The notes: a model not told the origin generated them from the sequence alone. A stretch of 64,000 bases of DNA from Aquimarina sp. TRL1 (GCF_013365535.1 NZ_CP053590.1:2842501-2906500), one strand, 5' to 3'; shown: positions 48,485-58,445, counted from the first letter of the stretch. Numbers and translations are program-made.

Positions 48485-48565
48485 TTTCTTAAAGTTTTCT
48501 AAGCTATTCATTCAACCTCGAAAAATAATAAAAAGCCTGTTCTTTTAGTGTCTATTAAGGATTTA

Positions 48566-49294
48566 TTATTTTCTTGCTGTGTAAATTGTTGCGACTCCCA
48601 TTGTCTGAGGGATACTGTTAACTTCTATAAACCCAATTTTTCTCAAAATATTGTTGAACGTTTCTCCATGTGGGAAAACTGCTGCACTTTCACTTAGATA
48701 TGAATAAGCAGATTTGTCTTTAGAAAAAATACGTCCTATGAGTGGAAGGATTTTGGATGTATAAAGCTTATATCCTTGCTTGTATGGGGTTTTTGTAGGG
48801 ACAGAAGTTTCGAGTACCACAAAAATTCCTTTTGGTTTCAGAACTCTGAGAATCTCAGATAATCCCTTCTCTAAGTTTTCGAAATTTCGAACGCCAAAAG
48901 CTACAGTTATAGCATCAAAATGATTATCGGGGTATGGAAGATTTTCACTGTCTCCCTGAACCATCGAGATTGTGCTGTCTAATTTTTTTGCCTTGATTTT
49001 GTTTTTTCCAACAGAAAGCATTCCCGGAGAAATGTCAAGTCCAATAATTTCAGAAGCTCCTGTTTTGCACAGGTTAATGGCTAGGTCGCCAGTTCCTGTT
49101 GCTACATCCAGAATTCTTTCGGGAGAAATGCTTTTAACTAAATTAACAACTTTATTCCTCCATTTTATATCAATACCAAAAGAAATGACTCTGTTTAATC
49201 CATCATATGTATTAGAGATGGTGTCAAACATTTCGGTAACTTGTTCTTTTTTAGTTCTGTTAACGTCCTTGTATGGTGTTATTTTTTCTGACAT
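48566..49294 (-). CDS. menG: Demethylmenaquinone methyltransferase
   Basis: The 242-residue class I SAM methyltransferase makes menaquinone, the main respiratory quinone of flavobacteria (also called ubiE). Visible signatures are YDGLNRVISFGIDIKWR, the SAM site ILDVATGTGDLAI (about 57-69), LDISPGML, the DAITVAFGVRNF motif and the PKGIFVVLETS segment. I take the ATG at 49294 as the family start; the extension to 49369 is hydrophobic and covers the promoter. A TATATTTG box lies at 49310-49317 on the minus strand. Confidence 0.95.
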   Translation of the reverse strand: MSEKITPYKDVNRTKKEQVTEMFDTISNTYDGLNRVISFGIDIKWRNKVVNLVKSISPERILDVATGTGDLAINLCKTGASEIIGLDISPGMLSVGKNKIKAKKLDSTISMVQGDSENLPYPDNHFDAITVAFGVRNFENLEKGLSEILRVLKPKGIFVVLETSVPTKTPYKQGYKLYTSKILPLIGRIFSKDKSAYSYLSESAAVFPHGETFNNILRKIGFIEVNSIPQTMGVATIYTARK

Positions 49295-49396
49295 TAAAAA
49301 AAATTTAGGCAAATATACATTTTTGAGTTTGATCGTAAGAATATATTGAGATGAACTTACAAGAATCAATTATTTTATCAGTTACCCAATTTACAT

Positions 49397-49404
49397 TATC
49401 TTTG
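49397..49404 (+). promoter_or_regulatory. Putative -7 box for trkA-trkH
   Basis: TATCTTTG matches TAnnTTTG, 100 bp upstream of trkA. No convincing -33 TTTG was found, so support is partial. Confidence 0.4.
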
Positions 49405-49504
49405 TTTTCTTTTGAAGATTGAGTACAGGGGATCGTTTTGTTTATTCCGGGAATGTACTCGTCTTATAATACACACTTGGAATGAGTAACAATATATTTA
49501 ACAG

Positions 49505-50854
49505 ATGAAAATTATTATTGCCGGAGCGGGTGAAGTAGGTTTTCATTTGGCGAAATTACTTTCGTATGAATCTCAGGATATTACGTTAATAGATACGAAT
49601 AAGGACTGTCTTAATTACGCTGATACGCATCTTGATATTCGAGTTCTTAAGGGGGATGCTACTTCTATTTCTATTCTAAGAGAAGCAGGAGTAGAAAATG
49701 TAGATATGGTTATAGCAGTTACTGCTAGTGAAACTGTCAATATTACTGTTTGCGTTTTAGCAAAACAGTTGGGAGCTATGCGTACGATAGCGAGAATTTC
49801 TAATGCAGAATTTATAGAAAAGAAAGATGAGGTTGGGTTTATTAAGTTTGGAATTGATGAACTGATTTCACCAGAAGCATTAGCTGCCAGCGAAATAGAA
49901 TTGTTGCTTAATCAATCAGCATTTAATGATAGTTATGAGTTTGAAGGGGGGGTGCTAACCATGTTTGGAACAGTACTTTCAGAATCAGCTCTTTTTGTAG
50001 GAAAAACCGTAAAGGAAGCTGCAGAGGTGTATCCGAAATTGCAATTTATGCCTATTGCAATACAACGTTCAGGAACTCAGTATACGATTATTCCCCGAGG
50101 AGATACAAAATTTAAGGAAGGAGATCAGGTGTATTTTGTGACCTCTATCGGAGGTGTTGAAGAATTATATAAGTTGACCGGGAAAGTGAAAGAGCAGGTG
50201 AGGAATGTTATGATTCTCGGAGGGAGTAAGATAGGATATAAGTCTTCTCGAGATTTGTGCGATCATAAATTCAGGGTGAAACTTATAGAGAAAAATAAAG
50301 AGAAAGCGTTCGATCTTGCAGATGAATTGCCGAATGCATTGATAATAAATGGAGATGGAAGGAATGTAGAGTTGTTAGAAGAGGAAGGGATCAGTGATAT
50401 GGATGCCTTTATTGCTGTTACAGGAAATTCAGAAACTAATATTATGTCTTGTTTGGTAGCCAAGTCAAAAGGTGTTCGAAAGACGATTGCTTTGGTGGAA
50501 AATATGGATTACTTTCAATTGTCACACTCTATCGGAATTGATACCTTGATAAATAAAAAGTTATTAGCTGCAAATAACATTTTTAGGTTTATAAGAAAAG
50601 GAGAAGTGGTAGCAATGACCAAACTCAATAATATGAATGCAGAGCTTCTGGAATTTATTGTAAAACCTACTTCAGAAGTTTCTAATAATAGTATCAGGGA
50701 TTTAGATTTTCCGAGATCCGCAATTATAGCAGGTGTAGTGAGAAATGGAGAAGGGATTATTCCTCAGGGGGATTTTTATATTCAGGCAGGAGACCGAATA
50801 GTAGTCTGTTGTTTGCCAAAATCTATTAAGAAAATAGAAAAGCTTTTTCTGTAA
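49505..50854 (+). CDS. trkA: Trk potassium uptake regulator TrkA
   Basis: The 449-residue cytoplasmic subunit has two RCK-N NAD-binding domains (MKIIIAGAGEVGFHLAKLL at the start; VMILGGSKIGYKSSRDL at about 235), each followed by an RCK-C domain, the family-standard double layout. It gates the TrkH channel with nucleotides. Its stop lies 3 bp before the trkH start, so the pair is translationally linked. Confidence 0.96.
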   Translation: MKIIIAGAGEVGFHLAKLLSYESQDITLIDTNKDCLNYADTHLDIRVLKGDATSISILREAGVENVDMVIAVTASETVNITVCVLAKQLGAMRTIARISNAEFIEKKDEVGFIKFGIDELISPEALAASEIELLLNQSAFNDSYEFEGGVLTMFGTVLSESALFVGKTVKEAAEVYPKLQFMPIAIQRSGTQYTIIPRGDTKFKEGDQVYFVTSIGGVEELYKLTGKVKEQVRNVMILGGSKIGYKSSRDLCDHKFRVKLIEKNKEKAFDLADELPNALIINGDGRNVELLEEEGISDMDAFIAVTGNSETNIMSCLVAKSKGVRKTIALVENMDYFQLSHSIGIDTLINKKLLAANNIFRFIRKGEVVAMTKLNNMNAELLEFIVKPTSEVSNNSIRDLDFPRSAIIAGVVRNGEGIIPQGDFYIQAGDRIVVCCLPKSIKKIEKLFL

Positions 50855-50857
50855 AAC

Positions 50858-52354
50858 ATGGCCAAATTAAACTATAAAATAATCTCTCATATAATGGGGC
50901 TTTTATTGCTCTGTAATGGAGGTTTTATGATGTTGTCAACAATCATTAGTTTTATTTATAAAGATGGAGTGACAATTGAAATTATGTTGGCGTCAATGGC
51001 GACAATGTTTATTGGTATTGTTTTGATGTTTTTGACTCGGGGTCACCAAAAGAAAATAAATAAAAGAGAAGGGTATATTGTGGTTACCTTTGGATGGATA
51101 TTTATGTCGCTTAGCGGTTCACTTCCTTATTTGTTTTCCGGAGCAATTCCTTCTTTTACAAATGCCTTTTTCGAGACAATTTCGGGATATACTACAACAG
51201 GAGCTACAATTCTTAATAATATAGAAGCAATGCCTAAAGGAGTATTGTTTTGGAGAAGTCTTACGCATTGGATTGGAGGAATGGGGATTATTGTATTGGC
51301 AATAGCAATACTTCCGTTGTTAGGGATTGGAGGAATGCAGTTATTTGCAGCAGAAGCTCCAGGACCAAATACCGATAAATTACATCCAAGAATAACAGAT
51401 ACAGCAAAGCGATTGTGGTATATATATGTAGGATATACTGCGGCAGAAACCTTATTGCTTAAGTTGGCGGGGATGAGTTTTTTTGATGCGATTAATCATG
51501 CATTAAGTACATTGTCCACTGGAGGGTTTTCTACGAAAGATAAAAGTGTAGCATACTGGAATGATCAGCCAGTTATACAGTATATCATAATGTTATTTAT
51601 GTTTCTGGCAGGGATGAATTTTGTTTTGAGTTATTTTGGTTTTAAAGGAAAACTGAATAAGATTTACAAAGATGAAGAGTTTAGATGGTATGTTATTTTT
51701 GTAACGTCTTTTACATTAATAGCGACGCTTATTATTTATTTCAAAGCTGATGTTTCTGTGTCTTCTATTGATCACCCTATGGTGTGGGGAGAAGCAGAAA
51801 GCTCATTTCGTCACGCATTGTTTCAGGTGTTATCGGTAATTACCACTACAGGTTTTGTATCGGCGGATTTTACGCTTTGGACTCCATTTCTCAAAGTGTT
51901 GTTTTTTGGGCTTATGTTTTTAGGAGGATCGGCAGGTTCTACCTCTGGAGGGATGAAAGTTGTTCGGCATTTAATAACGATTCGAAATGGAGTATTAGAG
52001 TTTAAACGAACATTACACCCTAATGCAATTTTACCGGTTCGTTATAATAAAAGAGCTGTCTCTAAAGAAATTGTATTTAATGTGATCGCCTTTTTTATAC
52101 TGTACATGCTGGCCTTTATTATAGGGGCATTAGTGTTAGGTGCGTTGGGGATAGATTTCGAAACGGCTATTGGAGGAGCGGCTTCTTCTTTAGGAAATGT
52201 AGGACCGGCGTTTGGGGCGCTTAATCCTGTAAGTAATTTTGATGTGTTGCCATCGGTCGGAAAATGGTGGTGTTCCTTCCTGATGCTGATTGGTAGGTTA
52301 GAGTTGTTTACAGTCCTAATCTTACTAACTCCGTTTTTCTGGAGGAATCGTTAG
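50858..52354 (+). CDS. trkH: Trk potassium channel subunit TrkH
   Basis: The 498-residue inner-membrane protein has about 10 membrane segments and the four P-loop repeats of the SKT family: TISGYTTTGATILNN, LSTLSTGGFSTKD, LSVITTTGFVSAD and ASSLGNVGPAFG. Each keeps the selectivity-filter Gly. The TAHTH-type tail (GRLELFTVLILLTPFFWRN) is typical. It partners with TrkA for K+ uptake. Its 3' end converges on the next gene with a 13-bp gap. Confidence 0.97.
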   Translation: MAKLNYKIISHIMGLLLLCNGGFMMLSTIISFIYKDGVTIEIMLASMATMFIGIVLMFLTRGHQKKINKREGYIVVTFGWIFMSLSGSLPYLFSGAIPSFTNAFFETISGYTTTGATILNNIEAMPKGVLFWRSLTHWIGGMGIIVLAIAILPLLGIGGMQLFAAEAPGPNTDKLHPRITDTAKRLWYIYVGYTAAETLLLKLAGMSFFDAINHALSTLSTGGFSTKDKSVAYWNDQPVIQYIIMLFMFLAGMNFVLSYFGFKGKLNKIYKDEEFRWYVIFVTSFTLIATLIIYFKADVSVSSIDHPMVWGEAESSFRHALFQVLSVITTTGFVSADFTLWTPFLKVLFFGLMFLGGSAGSTSGGMKVVRHLITIRNGVLEFKRTLHPNAILPVRYNKRAVSKEIVFNVIAFFILYMLAFIIGALVLGALGIDFETAIGGAASSLGNVGPAFGALNPVSNFDVLPSVGKWWCSFLMLIGRLELFTVLILLTPFFWRNR

Positions 52355-52367
52355 AAGAAAGCAAATT

Positions 52368-52637
52368 TTACCAAGGTTGATAATGAGGAGTTAGATTCCA
52401 TAATCTAGCTACCTTTTTAATGGTGTCTTTAACTTTTCCTGTTATGCTATTTAGATGTTCTTCTTCAATCAAAAAAACATCTAATATAGATTCATAATAT
52501 GTAACGAAATTAGCGTCAAATTCTTTTTCTGGTCTCATATTTAGAATTTCTTCATCTGTCTTTTCCACTTTGAAGTTGTCTCTAAAAATTTCCAGCACAT
52601 TTTTCTGAACAATACGTTCTTTTTCTAGAATATCCAT
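52368..52637 (-). CDS. Hypothetical 89-residue helical protein
   Basis: The product is predicted to be all-helical (MDILEKERIVQKNVLEIFRD, then an acidic middle and VKDTIKKVARLWN) and has no signal or membrane segment. I use the Met at 52637; the Met two codons earlier is equally possible. Size and helix pattern loosely recall acyl carrier proteins, but the phosphopantetheine DSL motif is absent, so I assign no function. It stands alone between trkH and the aminotransferase. Confidence 0.65.
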   Translation of the reverse strand: MDILEKERIVQKNVLEIFRDNFKVEKTDEEILNMRPEKEFDANFVTYYESILDVFLIEEEHLNSITGKVKDTIKKVARLWNLTPHYQPW

Positions 52638-52794
52638 CGTCATGGGGTTTTAAGTTGTTAAGAGTAAAAAAGACAATTTGTCTAAGTAGTTGAATGTAAA
52701 TGATTCAACTCACTGGGGTAGAAAGGAAAGTTGTAATTTATATCTAAACGTAGTACGTAAATTAATATTGTACAAATTTAGTGAAAAAAACAAA

Positions 52795-52825
52795 AAAACC
52801 GCCATTTTTAACAAATGGCGGTTTT
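52795..52825 (-). terminator. Intrinsic terminator of the aminotransferase operon
   Basis: A 13-bp stem (AAAACCGCCATTT with its complement) and a 5-base loop are followed on the minus strand by a T-rich tract, 22 bp past the aminotransferase stop. Confidence 0.93.
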
Positions 52826-52847
52826 ATCTATTTGAATGTCAGTATTT

Positions 52848-54056
52848 TTAGCTGATGGCTTCTTTTATTCTTTTTACTGCTTCTTTTATTTGGTCTGCGC
52901 TGGCAGCATAAGAGATACGAATACAGTTTCCATTACCAAAAGCAAGACCGGTTACTGTAGCAACATGTGCATTTTCCAAAAGGAACATAGAAAAGTCGGT
53001 TGCATTATGTATGGTTTGCCCTTTTATGGTTTTTCCAAAGTAATGAGAAATATCCGGGAAAACATAAAAAGCCCCTTCTGGTTCATTACATTCGAAACCA
53101 GGGATCTCAGATAATAAATCTAAAATTAGTTTTCTTCTGTTTTTGAACTCGTCAACCATGTATTGGATTTTCTCCACAGGAGCTTCTAATGCTGTGATTA
53201 CTGCACGTTGTGCAATACAATTAGCTCCACTGGTGACTTGTCCCTGGATTTTATTACACGCTCTGGCAATTGCTTCTGGAGCTCCAATGTATCCTATTCT
53301 CCATCCTGTCATAGCGAATGCTTTGGCAACACCATTTACAGTAACGGTTCTGTTGTACATGTCTTCAAATTGTGCCATGGAAGCATGTCCTCCTACGTAG
53401 TTAATATGCTCGTAAATTTCATCACTCACCACTACAATATCAGGATGTTTTTGAAGGACATCTGCTAAGGCTCTAAGCTCTTCTTTACTATAAATAGAAC
53501 CACTTGGGTTGCATGGAGAACTGTACCATAACATTTTAGTGTTAGGTGTAATTGCTTTTTCTAGATCTTCTGCAGTCATTTTGAAATCCGTGTCTATAGA
53601 AGTTTTTACTTCTACAGGAACCCCTCCTGCTAGCTTAACAATGTCGCTATAACTAACCCAGTAAGGGCATGGTAAGATAACTTCATCTCCTGGGTTAAGA
53701 TATACCTGAGCGATGTTGTATAGCGATTGTTTTGCTCCGGTAGAAACCACGATCTGAGAAGGAGAGTATGTCAGGTTATTGTCTCTCTTGAATTTTGTAA
53801 TGATCGCATCTTTTAATTCTGCATATCCATCTACAGGAGTGTATGAATTATAATTATCATTAACAGCCTGGATGGCTGCATCTTTGATAAAATCAGGTGT
53901 ATTGAAGTCAGGTTCCCCTAGACTTAGACCGATAATATCTTTTCCTTCAGCTCTCAGTTCTCTAGCTTTTGCAGCCATTGCTAATGTAGCAGAAGCTTCA
54001 AGCTTGTTAATTCTGTCTGATAATTGCACGTTCGTTGTTTTTGTAATTGAAGCCAT
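52848..54056 (-). CDS. PLP-dependent aminotransferase, aspartate type (class I)
   Basis: The 402-residue enzyme is similar in length to the Thermus-type aspartate aminotransferase. Visible motifs are GLSLGEPDFNTP, the VVSTGAKQSLYN loop, WVSYSDIVKLAGG, NPSGSIYSKEEL, VSDEIYEHI, the PLP lysine in VAKAFAMTGWRIGYIG (about residues 241-256) and the C-terminal RISYAAS Arg. It transfers the amino group of aspartate or a related amino acid to 2-oxoglutarate. It starts 7 bp after the desaturase stop and is likely cotranscribed with it, though no functional link is evident. Confidence 0.94.
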   Translation of the reverse strand: MASITKTTNVQLSDRINKLEASATLAMAAKARELRAEGKDIIGLSLGEPDFNTPDFIKDAAIQAVNDNYNSYTPVDGYAELKDAIITKFKRDNNLTYSPSQIVVSTGAKQSLYNIAQVYLNPGDEVILPCPYWVSYSDIVKLAGGVPVEVKTSIDTDFKMTAEDLEKAITPNTKMLWYSSPCNPSGSIYSKEELRALADVLQKHPDIVVVSDEIYEHINYVGGHASMAQFEDMYNRTVTVNGVAKAFAMTGWRIGYIGAPEAIARACNKIQGQVTSGANCIAQRAVITALEAPVEKIQYMVDEFKNRRKLILDLLSEIPGFECNEPEGAFYVFPDISHYFGKTIKGQTIHNATDFSMFLLENAHVATVTGLAFGNGNCIRISYAASADQIKEAVKRIKEAIS

Positions 54057-54063
54057 TTTGGTA

Positions 54064-55164
54064 TTATGATTGTATTGCAGGTTTCATTCCCATTTCTTTT
54101 AGATGTTTGAAATGTGCAATGATTGCCTTGCGAGTGGTTTTATATTCGTTATAGGGTAAATTAAATTCTAAAGCAGTTTGTTTAACTATTTTGGAAATTT
54201 TTGAGTAGTGAATATGACTAATATTCGGAAAAATATGATGCTCAACCTGATGGTTAAGTCCCCCGGTATACCAGTTGATCAATTTGTTTTTTGTAGAAAA
54301 ATTGACAGTAGTGAATAGCTGGTGAATAGCCCAGGTGTTTTTCATGTTTCCATTTTCATCTGGTTTAGGCATTTCAGTATCTTCTACAATATGAGCTAAT
54401 TGAAAAATAACACTTAGGATCAGTCCTGCTACATAATGCATGACAAAGAATCCTAGTAGTATTTTCCACCAGGCTATAGAAAGAATAAGCATGGGGATTA
54501 CAATCCAAATCATTAAATAAATGATTTTGGTGATTACAACCGTGCTCCATTGTTTTAGTGGGCTGGGAAGCTTTCCATAAGCAAGCTTTCTGGCTAAGTA
54601 TCTCTTTGTTTGTTTAAAATCAGTAGCGATAGCCCAGTTAAAAGTGAGAAGTCCGTATAAAAATATGGAATAATAATGTTGAAACTTGTGAAACCTTTTC
54701 CACTCGGCATGTTTTGTAAACCGAATAATTCTTCCGGCATCCATATCCTCATCATGCCCATGAATATTCGTATAAGTATGGTGCAGAACATTGTGCTGTA
54801 CTTGCCAGTTATATACATTTCCTGCAAGAATATACATGCTTCCTCCCATTATTTTATTAATCCATTTTTTAGAAGAATAAGATCCGTGATTTCCGTCATG
54901 CATTACGTTCATCCCTACACCTGCCATTCCAATTCCCATCACAACAGTGAGAAGCAACATCCACCATTGAGAGATGTCGAGAGTGAGAATTAAAAAATAA
55001 GGGGTTAAGAATAAAGAAAACATAATTACTGTTTTGATGTGTAATTGTAGGTTTCCTGTTCTCTTAATGTTGTTCTCCTTAAAATATTGGTTGACACGTT
55101 TATTGAGCGTCCTGAAAAATTTTGTGGAATCTCTTTTGTTGAATCTTATATTTGGTGCCGTCAT
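54064..55164 (-). CDS. Membrane fatty acid desaturase (acyl-lipid/acyl-CoA type)
   Basis: The protein has 366 residues from the Met at 55164. Four to five membrane segments and three His boxes are visible: HDGNHGSYSSKK (H-x3-H), HHTYTNIHGHD (HHxxx-type) and HQVEHHIFPNISH (QxxHH). This layout is that of the linoleoyl-CoA/front-end-like desaturase superfamily, without a cytochrome b5 domain. It would introduce a double bond into membrane acyl chains. A TAACTTTG box (minus strand, 55214-55221) lies about 50 bp upstream. Confidence 0.92.
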   Translation of the reverse strand: MTAPNIRFNKRDSTKFFRTLNKRVNQYFKENNIKRTGNLQLHIKTVIMFSLFLTPYFLILTLDISQWWMLLLTVVMGIGMAGVGMNVMHDGNHGSYSSKKWINKIMGGSMYILAGNVYNWQVQHNVLHHTYTNIHGHDEDMDAGRIIRFTKHAEWKRFHKFQHYYSIFLYGLLTFNWAIATDFKQTKRYLARKLAYGKLPSPLKQWSTVVITKIIYLMIWIVIPMLILSIAWWKILLGFFVMHYVAGLILSVIFQLAHIVEDTEMPKPDENGNMKNTWAIHQLFTTVNFSTKNKLINWYTGGLNHQVEHHIFPNISHIHYSKISKIVKQTALEFNLPYNEYKTTRKAIIAHFKHLKEMGMKPAIQS

Positions 55165-55350
55165 GAGCATTTGGGTTTATGACGTATTGTTATTTTGTCA
55201 AGTTTATATTAGACAAAGTTAGGTATTTATATTTTTTTGAAGTTCTTTAAGTTGAATAAATATCTACGGGAAATCCTTTAAAGAATATTTTTATAGATAG
55301 GATTTTGTGTAAAAATCAAAATGAAGGCTAAATTAATATGAGAAATGTAA

Positions 55351-55379
55351 TTGTGAACTTTTAATAACTTGTATTTTTG
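55351..55379 (+). promoter_or_regulatory. Bacteroidetes-type promoter of rsmG
   Basis: TTG (55351-55353), an 18-bp spacer and TATTTTTG (55372-55379) fit the consensus, 69 bp before the rsmG ATG. Confidence 0.6.
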
Positions 55380-55448
55380 CGGCATAATTAAAAACGGGAA
55401 AAATGTAGTTTGTGGCTTCTTTTTTCTGCGTAATGTGATCCAAATACA

Positions 55449-56078
55449 ATGAAAGAGGTTTTAAAATATTTCCCAGATTTAAATGAAGAGCAACTTGCAA
55501 AGTTTGAGAAGTTAGGTGAGGTATATAGAGAGTGGAATGCAAAAATTAATGTGGTTTCCAGAAAGGATATAGACGCGTTATATGAACGTCATGTGTTGCA
55601 TTCTTTGGGGATTGCCAAAGTGCAGAAGTTTGCTAAAGGAGCGATGGTGTTGGATGTAGGAACAGGAGGAGGGTTTCCAGGAATCCCATTGGCTATCTTA
55701 TTTCCTGAGACAGATTTTTATTTGGTAGATGTGATTGCGAAAAAAATCAAAGTAGTTAATGAAGTTGTAAAAGCTTTGGAGATTGATAATGTTACAGCTG
55801 AACAACGAAGAGCGGGAACTTTTGAAGATCGTTTTGATTTTATCGTGAGTAGAGCAGTGACAAAAATGCCTGATTTTTATCAATGGGTTCGGAAAAATAT
55901 ATTGAAAAAAAGCACCCATGAATTACCCAATGGAATTCTTTATCTCAAAGGAGGAGATTTAAGAGAGGAGTTGCAGAAGTTTCCAAAAGCAACAGAGTAT
56001 AGCTTGTCTGATTATTTTGAAGAAGCTTTTTTTGAAACAAAAAAAGTAGTACACCTTCCTATAAAATACAAATTATAG
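55449..56078 (+). CDS. rsmG: 16S rRNA (guanine-527-N7)-methyltransferase
   Basis: The 209-residue SAM methyltransferase has the family signatures WNAKINVVSRKD, ERHVLHSLGIAK, the SAM site VLDVGTGGGFPGIPLAILFP (about 68-87), YLVDVIAKKIKVV and FDFIVSRAVTKMP. It modifies G527 of 16S rRNA. It converges on the acetyltransferase gene with a 7-bp gap and no visible terminator. Confidence 0.97.
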   Translation: MKEVLKYFPDLNEEQLAKFEKLGEVYREWNAKINVVSRKDIDALYERHVLHSLGIAKVQKFAKGAMVLDVGTGGGFPGIPLAILFPETDFYLVDVIAKKIKVVNEVVKALEIDNVTAEQRRAGTFEDRFDFIVSRAVTKMPDFYQWVRKNILKKSTHELPNGILYLKGGDLREELQKFPKATEYSLSDYFEEAFFETKKVVHLPIKYKL

Positions 56079-56085
56079 AAAAGGA

Positions 56086-56550
56086 TTATTCGTTGATGTT
56101 ATAACGCATACAGACTAAATGTTGCTTAAAACCTGCTTTTTCGTAGGCTTTTATTGCGCTGGGGTTTTGATGGTATACTTCTAGTTGGACTTCTTCTATT
56201 TCTCTTGTTTTTAACCAGTCAATTAGTGAGGTGATTACTTTTTTTGCAATCCCTTTGCCTCTGTGGTTTTCATCGACAAACATAAAGCCTATATAGCCTA
56301 ATCTGTCTTGAATATAGATGCCTTTTCTAGGGCGGATTTGGGCATAGCCGCTACCAACTACTTGTTGATCGATTTCAGCAACAATAACTTCAGTGTCTTT
56401 TGCAGAAATGTATGACTCGATATCATAGTAGCTTATTCTTTCTGTTTTTTTTAAAGTGTTATCCATGGGTCTCTCTATTTCGATTAATCGTTGTTCGAAA
56501 TCAAGTAAAACAGGAAGATCGTCGATATGGGCGGGTCTGATAGTGATCAT
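56086..56550 (-). CDS. GNAT family N-acetyltransferase
   Basis: The 154-residue product shows the GNAT order: an N-terminal ITIRPAHIDDLPVLLDFEQ, a central AEIDQQVVGSGYAQI, the acetyl-CoA pyrophosphate loop VDENHRGKGIAKKVI (about 93-107) and the C-terminal VYHQNPSAIKAYEKAGFK. The substrate (a protein N-terminus, amine or small molecule) cannot be read from sequence. It lies downstream of pruA's terminator and is probably monocistronic. Confidence 0.92.
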   Translation of the reverse strand: MITIRPAHIDDLPVLLDFEQRLIEIERPMDNTLKKTERISYYDIESYISAKDTEVIVAEIDQQVVGSGYAQIRPRKGIYIQDRLGYIGFMFVDENHRGKGIAKKVITSLIDWLKTREIEEVQLEVYHQNPSAIKAYEKAGFKQHLVCMRYNINE

Positions 56551-56614
56551 GTAGTACGAAAAATGATGTTAGGAGAGTAAATATAAATGAAATTATCGAT
56601 AAGAAAATGTTAAA

Positions 56615-56651
56615 AAAAACGCGCTACAGAGAACTACTGTAGCGCGTTTTT
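56615..56651 (-). terminator. Intrinsic terminator of pruA
   Basis: A 15-bp stem (AAAAACGCGCTACAG with its complement) and a 7-base loop lie 18 bp past the pruA stop. Confidence 0.93.
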
Positions 56652-56669
56652 GACGAATGTATTAATGTT

Positions 56670-58298
56670 TTATTCTCCTAAGAAAGGGTATCTGTAGTCT
56701 GCAGGAGATACAAAAGTTTCTTTGATGGTTCTTGGAGAAACCCAACGAAGTAGGTTAAGGTAAGAACCTGCTTTGTCATTTGTACCTGATGCTCTGGCAC
56801 CACCAAAAGGCTGTTGTCCTACAACCGCTCCTGTTGGTTTGTCGTTGATATAGAAGTTTCCTGCTGAGTTTTGCAACGCTTTGGTAGCTTCAGCAGCAGC
56901 GTAGCGATCTGTTGAGAAAATAGCGCCTGTTAATGCGTATTCGCTAGTTTGATCAACTAATTCTAATGTTTGGCTCCATTCGCTATCCTCATAAACATAG
57001 ATGGTAATAACAGGTCCAAACAATTCAGTGCACATAGTCGTGTATTTAGGATCTTTGGTTAAGATAACAGTCGGCTCTATAAAGTATCCTTTTGATTTGT
57101 CGTATCCACCTCCTATAATCACTTCTGCATTTTCGTCTTTTTTAGCCTGGTCTATATAGGAAGCTAATTTGTCGAAAGATCCTTCGTGGATTACAGCGGT
57201 GATAAAGTTACTCATGTCCTCTGGAGATCCCATTTTGAAAGAAGCAATATCCTCTTTAAGGAATTTTTCTACATCGCTCCAAAGACTTTTTGGGATGTAG
57301 GCTCTTGATGCAGCACTACATTTTTGTCCTTGGTATTCAAAAGCACCACGGCTGATACCAGTAGCTACTTGTTTAGCGTTAGCACTTGGATGAGCAATTA
57401 TAAAATCTTTTCCTCCTGTTTCTCCAACAATTCTAGGGTATGTTTTATAGTGGTGGATGTTTGTTCCGATTTTTGCCCAGATGTCTTTAAATACATGTGA
57501 ACTACCGGTAAAGTGGATTCCGGCAAAATCAGGACTGGCTAATACAGTGTCAGTAATCATAACCGGATCTCCGTATACAACATTGATTACACCATCAGGA
57601 ATTCCTGCTTCCTTGAAAATTTCAACAATTACCTGAGCAGAAAATATCTGACTGTCACTAGGTTTCCATACAACTGTATTTCCCATTAAGGCAGCACTGG
57701 CAGGTAGGTTTCCGGAAATAGCTGTAAAGTTAAAAGGAGTGATAGCGTATACAAAACCTTCTAATGGTCGGTATTCAATTCTGTTCCATGCTCCGGATGT
57801 TGATTCTGGTTGATCCTCATAAATTTTGGTCATGAATTCAACATTGAAGCGTAAGAAGTCTATAAACTCACAAGCAGCATCAATTTCGGCTTGAAAAATA
57901 TTTTTTGATTGTGCTAACATAGTAGCGGCATTGATTTTAGCTCTGTAAGGTCCTGCTATTAATTCAGCAGCACGTAAGAAAACAGCGGCACGCTGTTCCC
58001 ATGCTAAATTAGCCCATTCCTCTCTTGCCTGGATTGCTGTATCTATAGCTTCCTGAATGTGTTTTTTTTCAGCTTTGTGGTAGGTTCCTAATATGTGTTG
58101 ATGATCATGAGGAGGCGCCATGGTTCCTGTGTCTCCTGTTCTAATCTCTTTTCCGTTAATGTATAAAGGGACATCTACACTAGCATTATATAATTCTTTA
58201 TAAGCAGCTAAAACTTCTTCTCTTTCTGGGGTTCCTGGAGCATATGATTTAATAGGCTCGTTAATTGCAGTTGGAACTTGAAAAACGCCTTTTCCCAT
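56670..58298 (-). CDS. pruA: L-glutamate gamma-semialdehyde dehydrogenase
   Basis: The 542-residue NAD-dependent enzyme oxidises glutamate semialdehyde, from proline via P5C, to glutamate. It is the stand-alone form, without a proline dehydrogenase domain. Visible features are NFTAISGNLPASAALMGN, the catalytic Glu in IVGETGGKDF (about 292), the catalytic Cys in YQGQKCSAASRAYIP (about 327), ELFGPVITIYVY and GGARASGTNDKAGS. A TATCTTTG box (minus strand, 58341-58348) lies 42 bp upstream of the ATG. Confidence 0.97.
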   Translation of the reverse strand: MGKGVFQVPTAINEPIKSYAPGTPEREEVLAAYKELYNASVDVPLYINGKEIRTGDTGTMAPPHDHQHILGTYHKAEKKHIQEAIDTAIQAREEWANLAWEQRAAVFLRAAELIAGPYRAKINAATMLAQSKNIFQAEIDAACEFIDFLRFNVEFMTKIYEDQPESTSGAWNRIEYRPLEGFVYAITPFNFTAISGNLPASAALMGNTVVWKPSDSQIFSAQVIVEIFKEAGIPDGVINVVYGDPVMITDTVLASPDFAGIHFTGSSHVFKDIWAKIGTNIHHYKTYPRIVGETGGKDFIIAHPSANAKQVATGISRGAFEYQGQKCSAASRAYIPKSLWSDVEKFLKEDIASFKMGSPEDMSNFITAVIHEGSFDKLASYIDQAKKDENAEVIIGGGYDKSKGYFIEPTVILTKDPKYTTMCTELFGPVITIYVYEDSEWSQTLELVDQTSEYALTGAIFSTDRYAAAEATKALQNSAGNFYINDKPTGAVVGQQPFGGARASGTNDKAGSYLNLLRWVSPRTIKETFVSPADYRYPFLGE

Positions 58299-58445
58299 AA
58301 TGCGATACGTTTATTTTTGTGAGTTATTAAATTTTGATGGCAAAGATAGGGAATTATGTAGGCTTAAGGGCTTTTAATGTGTCATAAACATGTAGTTTTT
58401 ATTTTTTTTGTAAGTTGTATATCGTTTAACCGACCCAAGTTATCT

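Noticed and set aside
49295..49369. Longer menG start
   Set aside because: It covers the TATATTTG box and adds a non-family hydrophobic segment.
52368..52637. Acyl carrier protein call for the small helical gene
   Set aside because: The size and helix pattern are suggestive, but the Asp-Ser-Leu attachment motif is missing.
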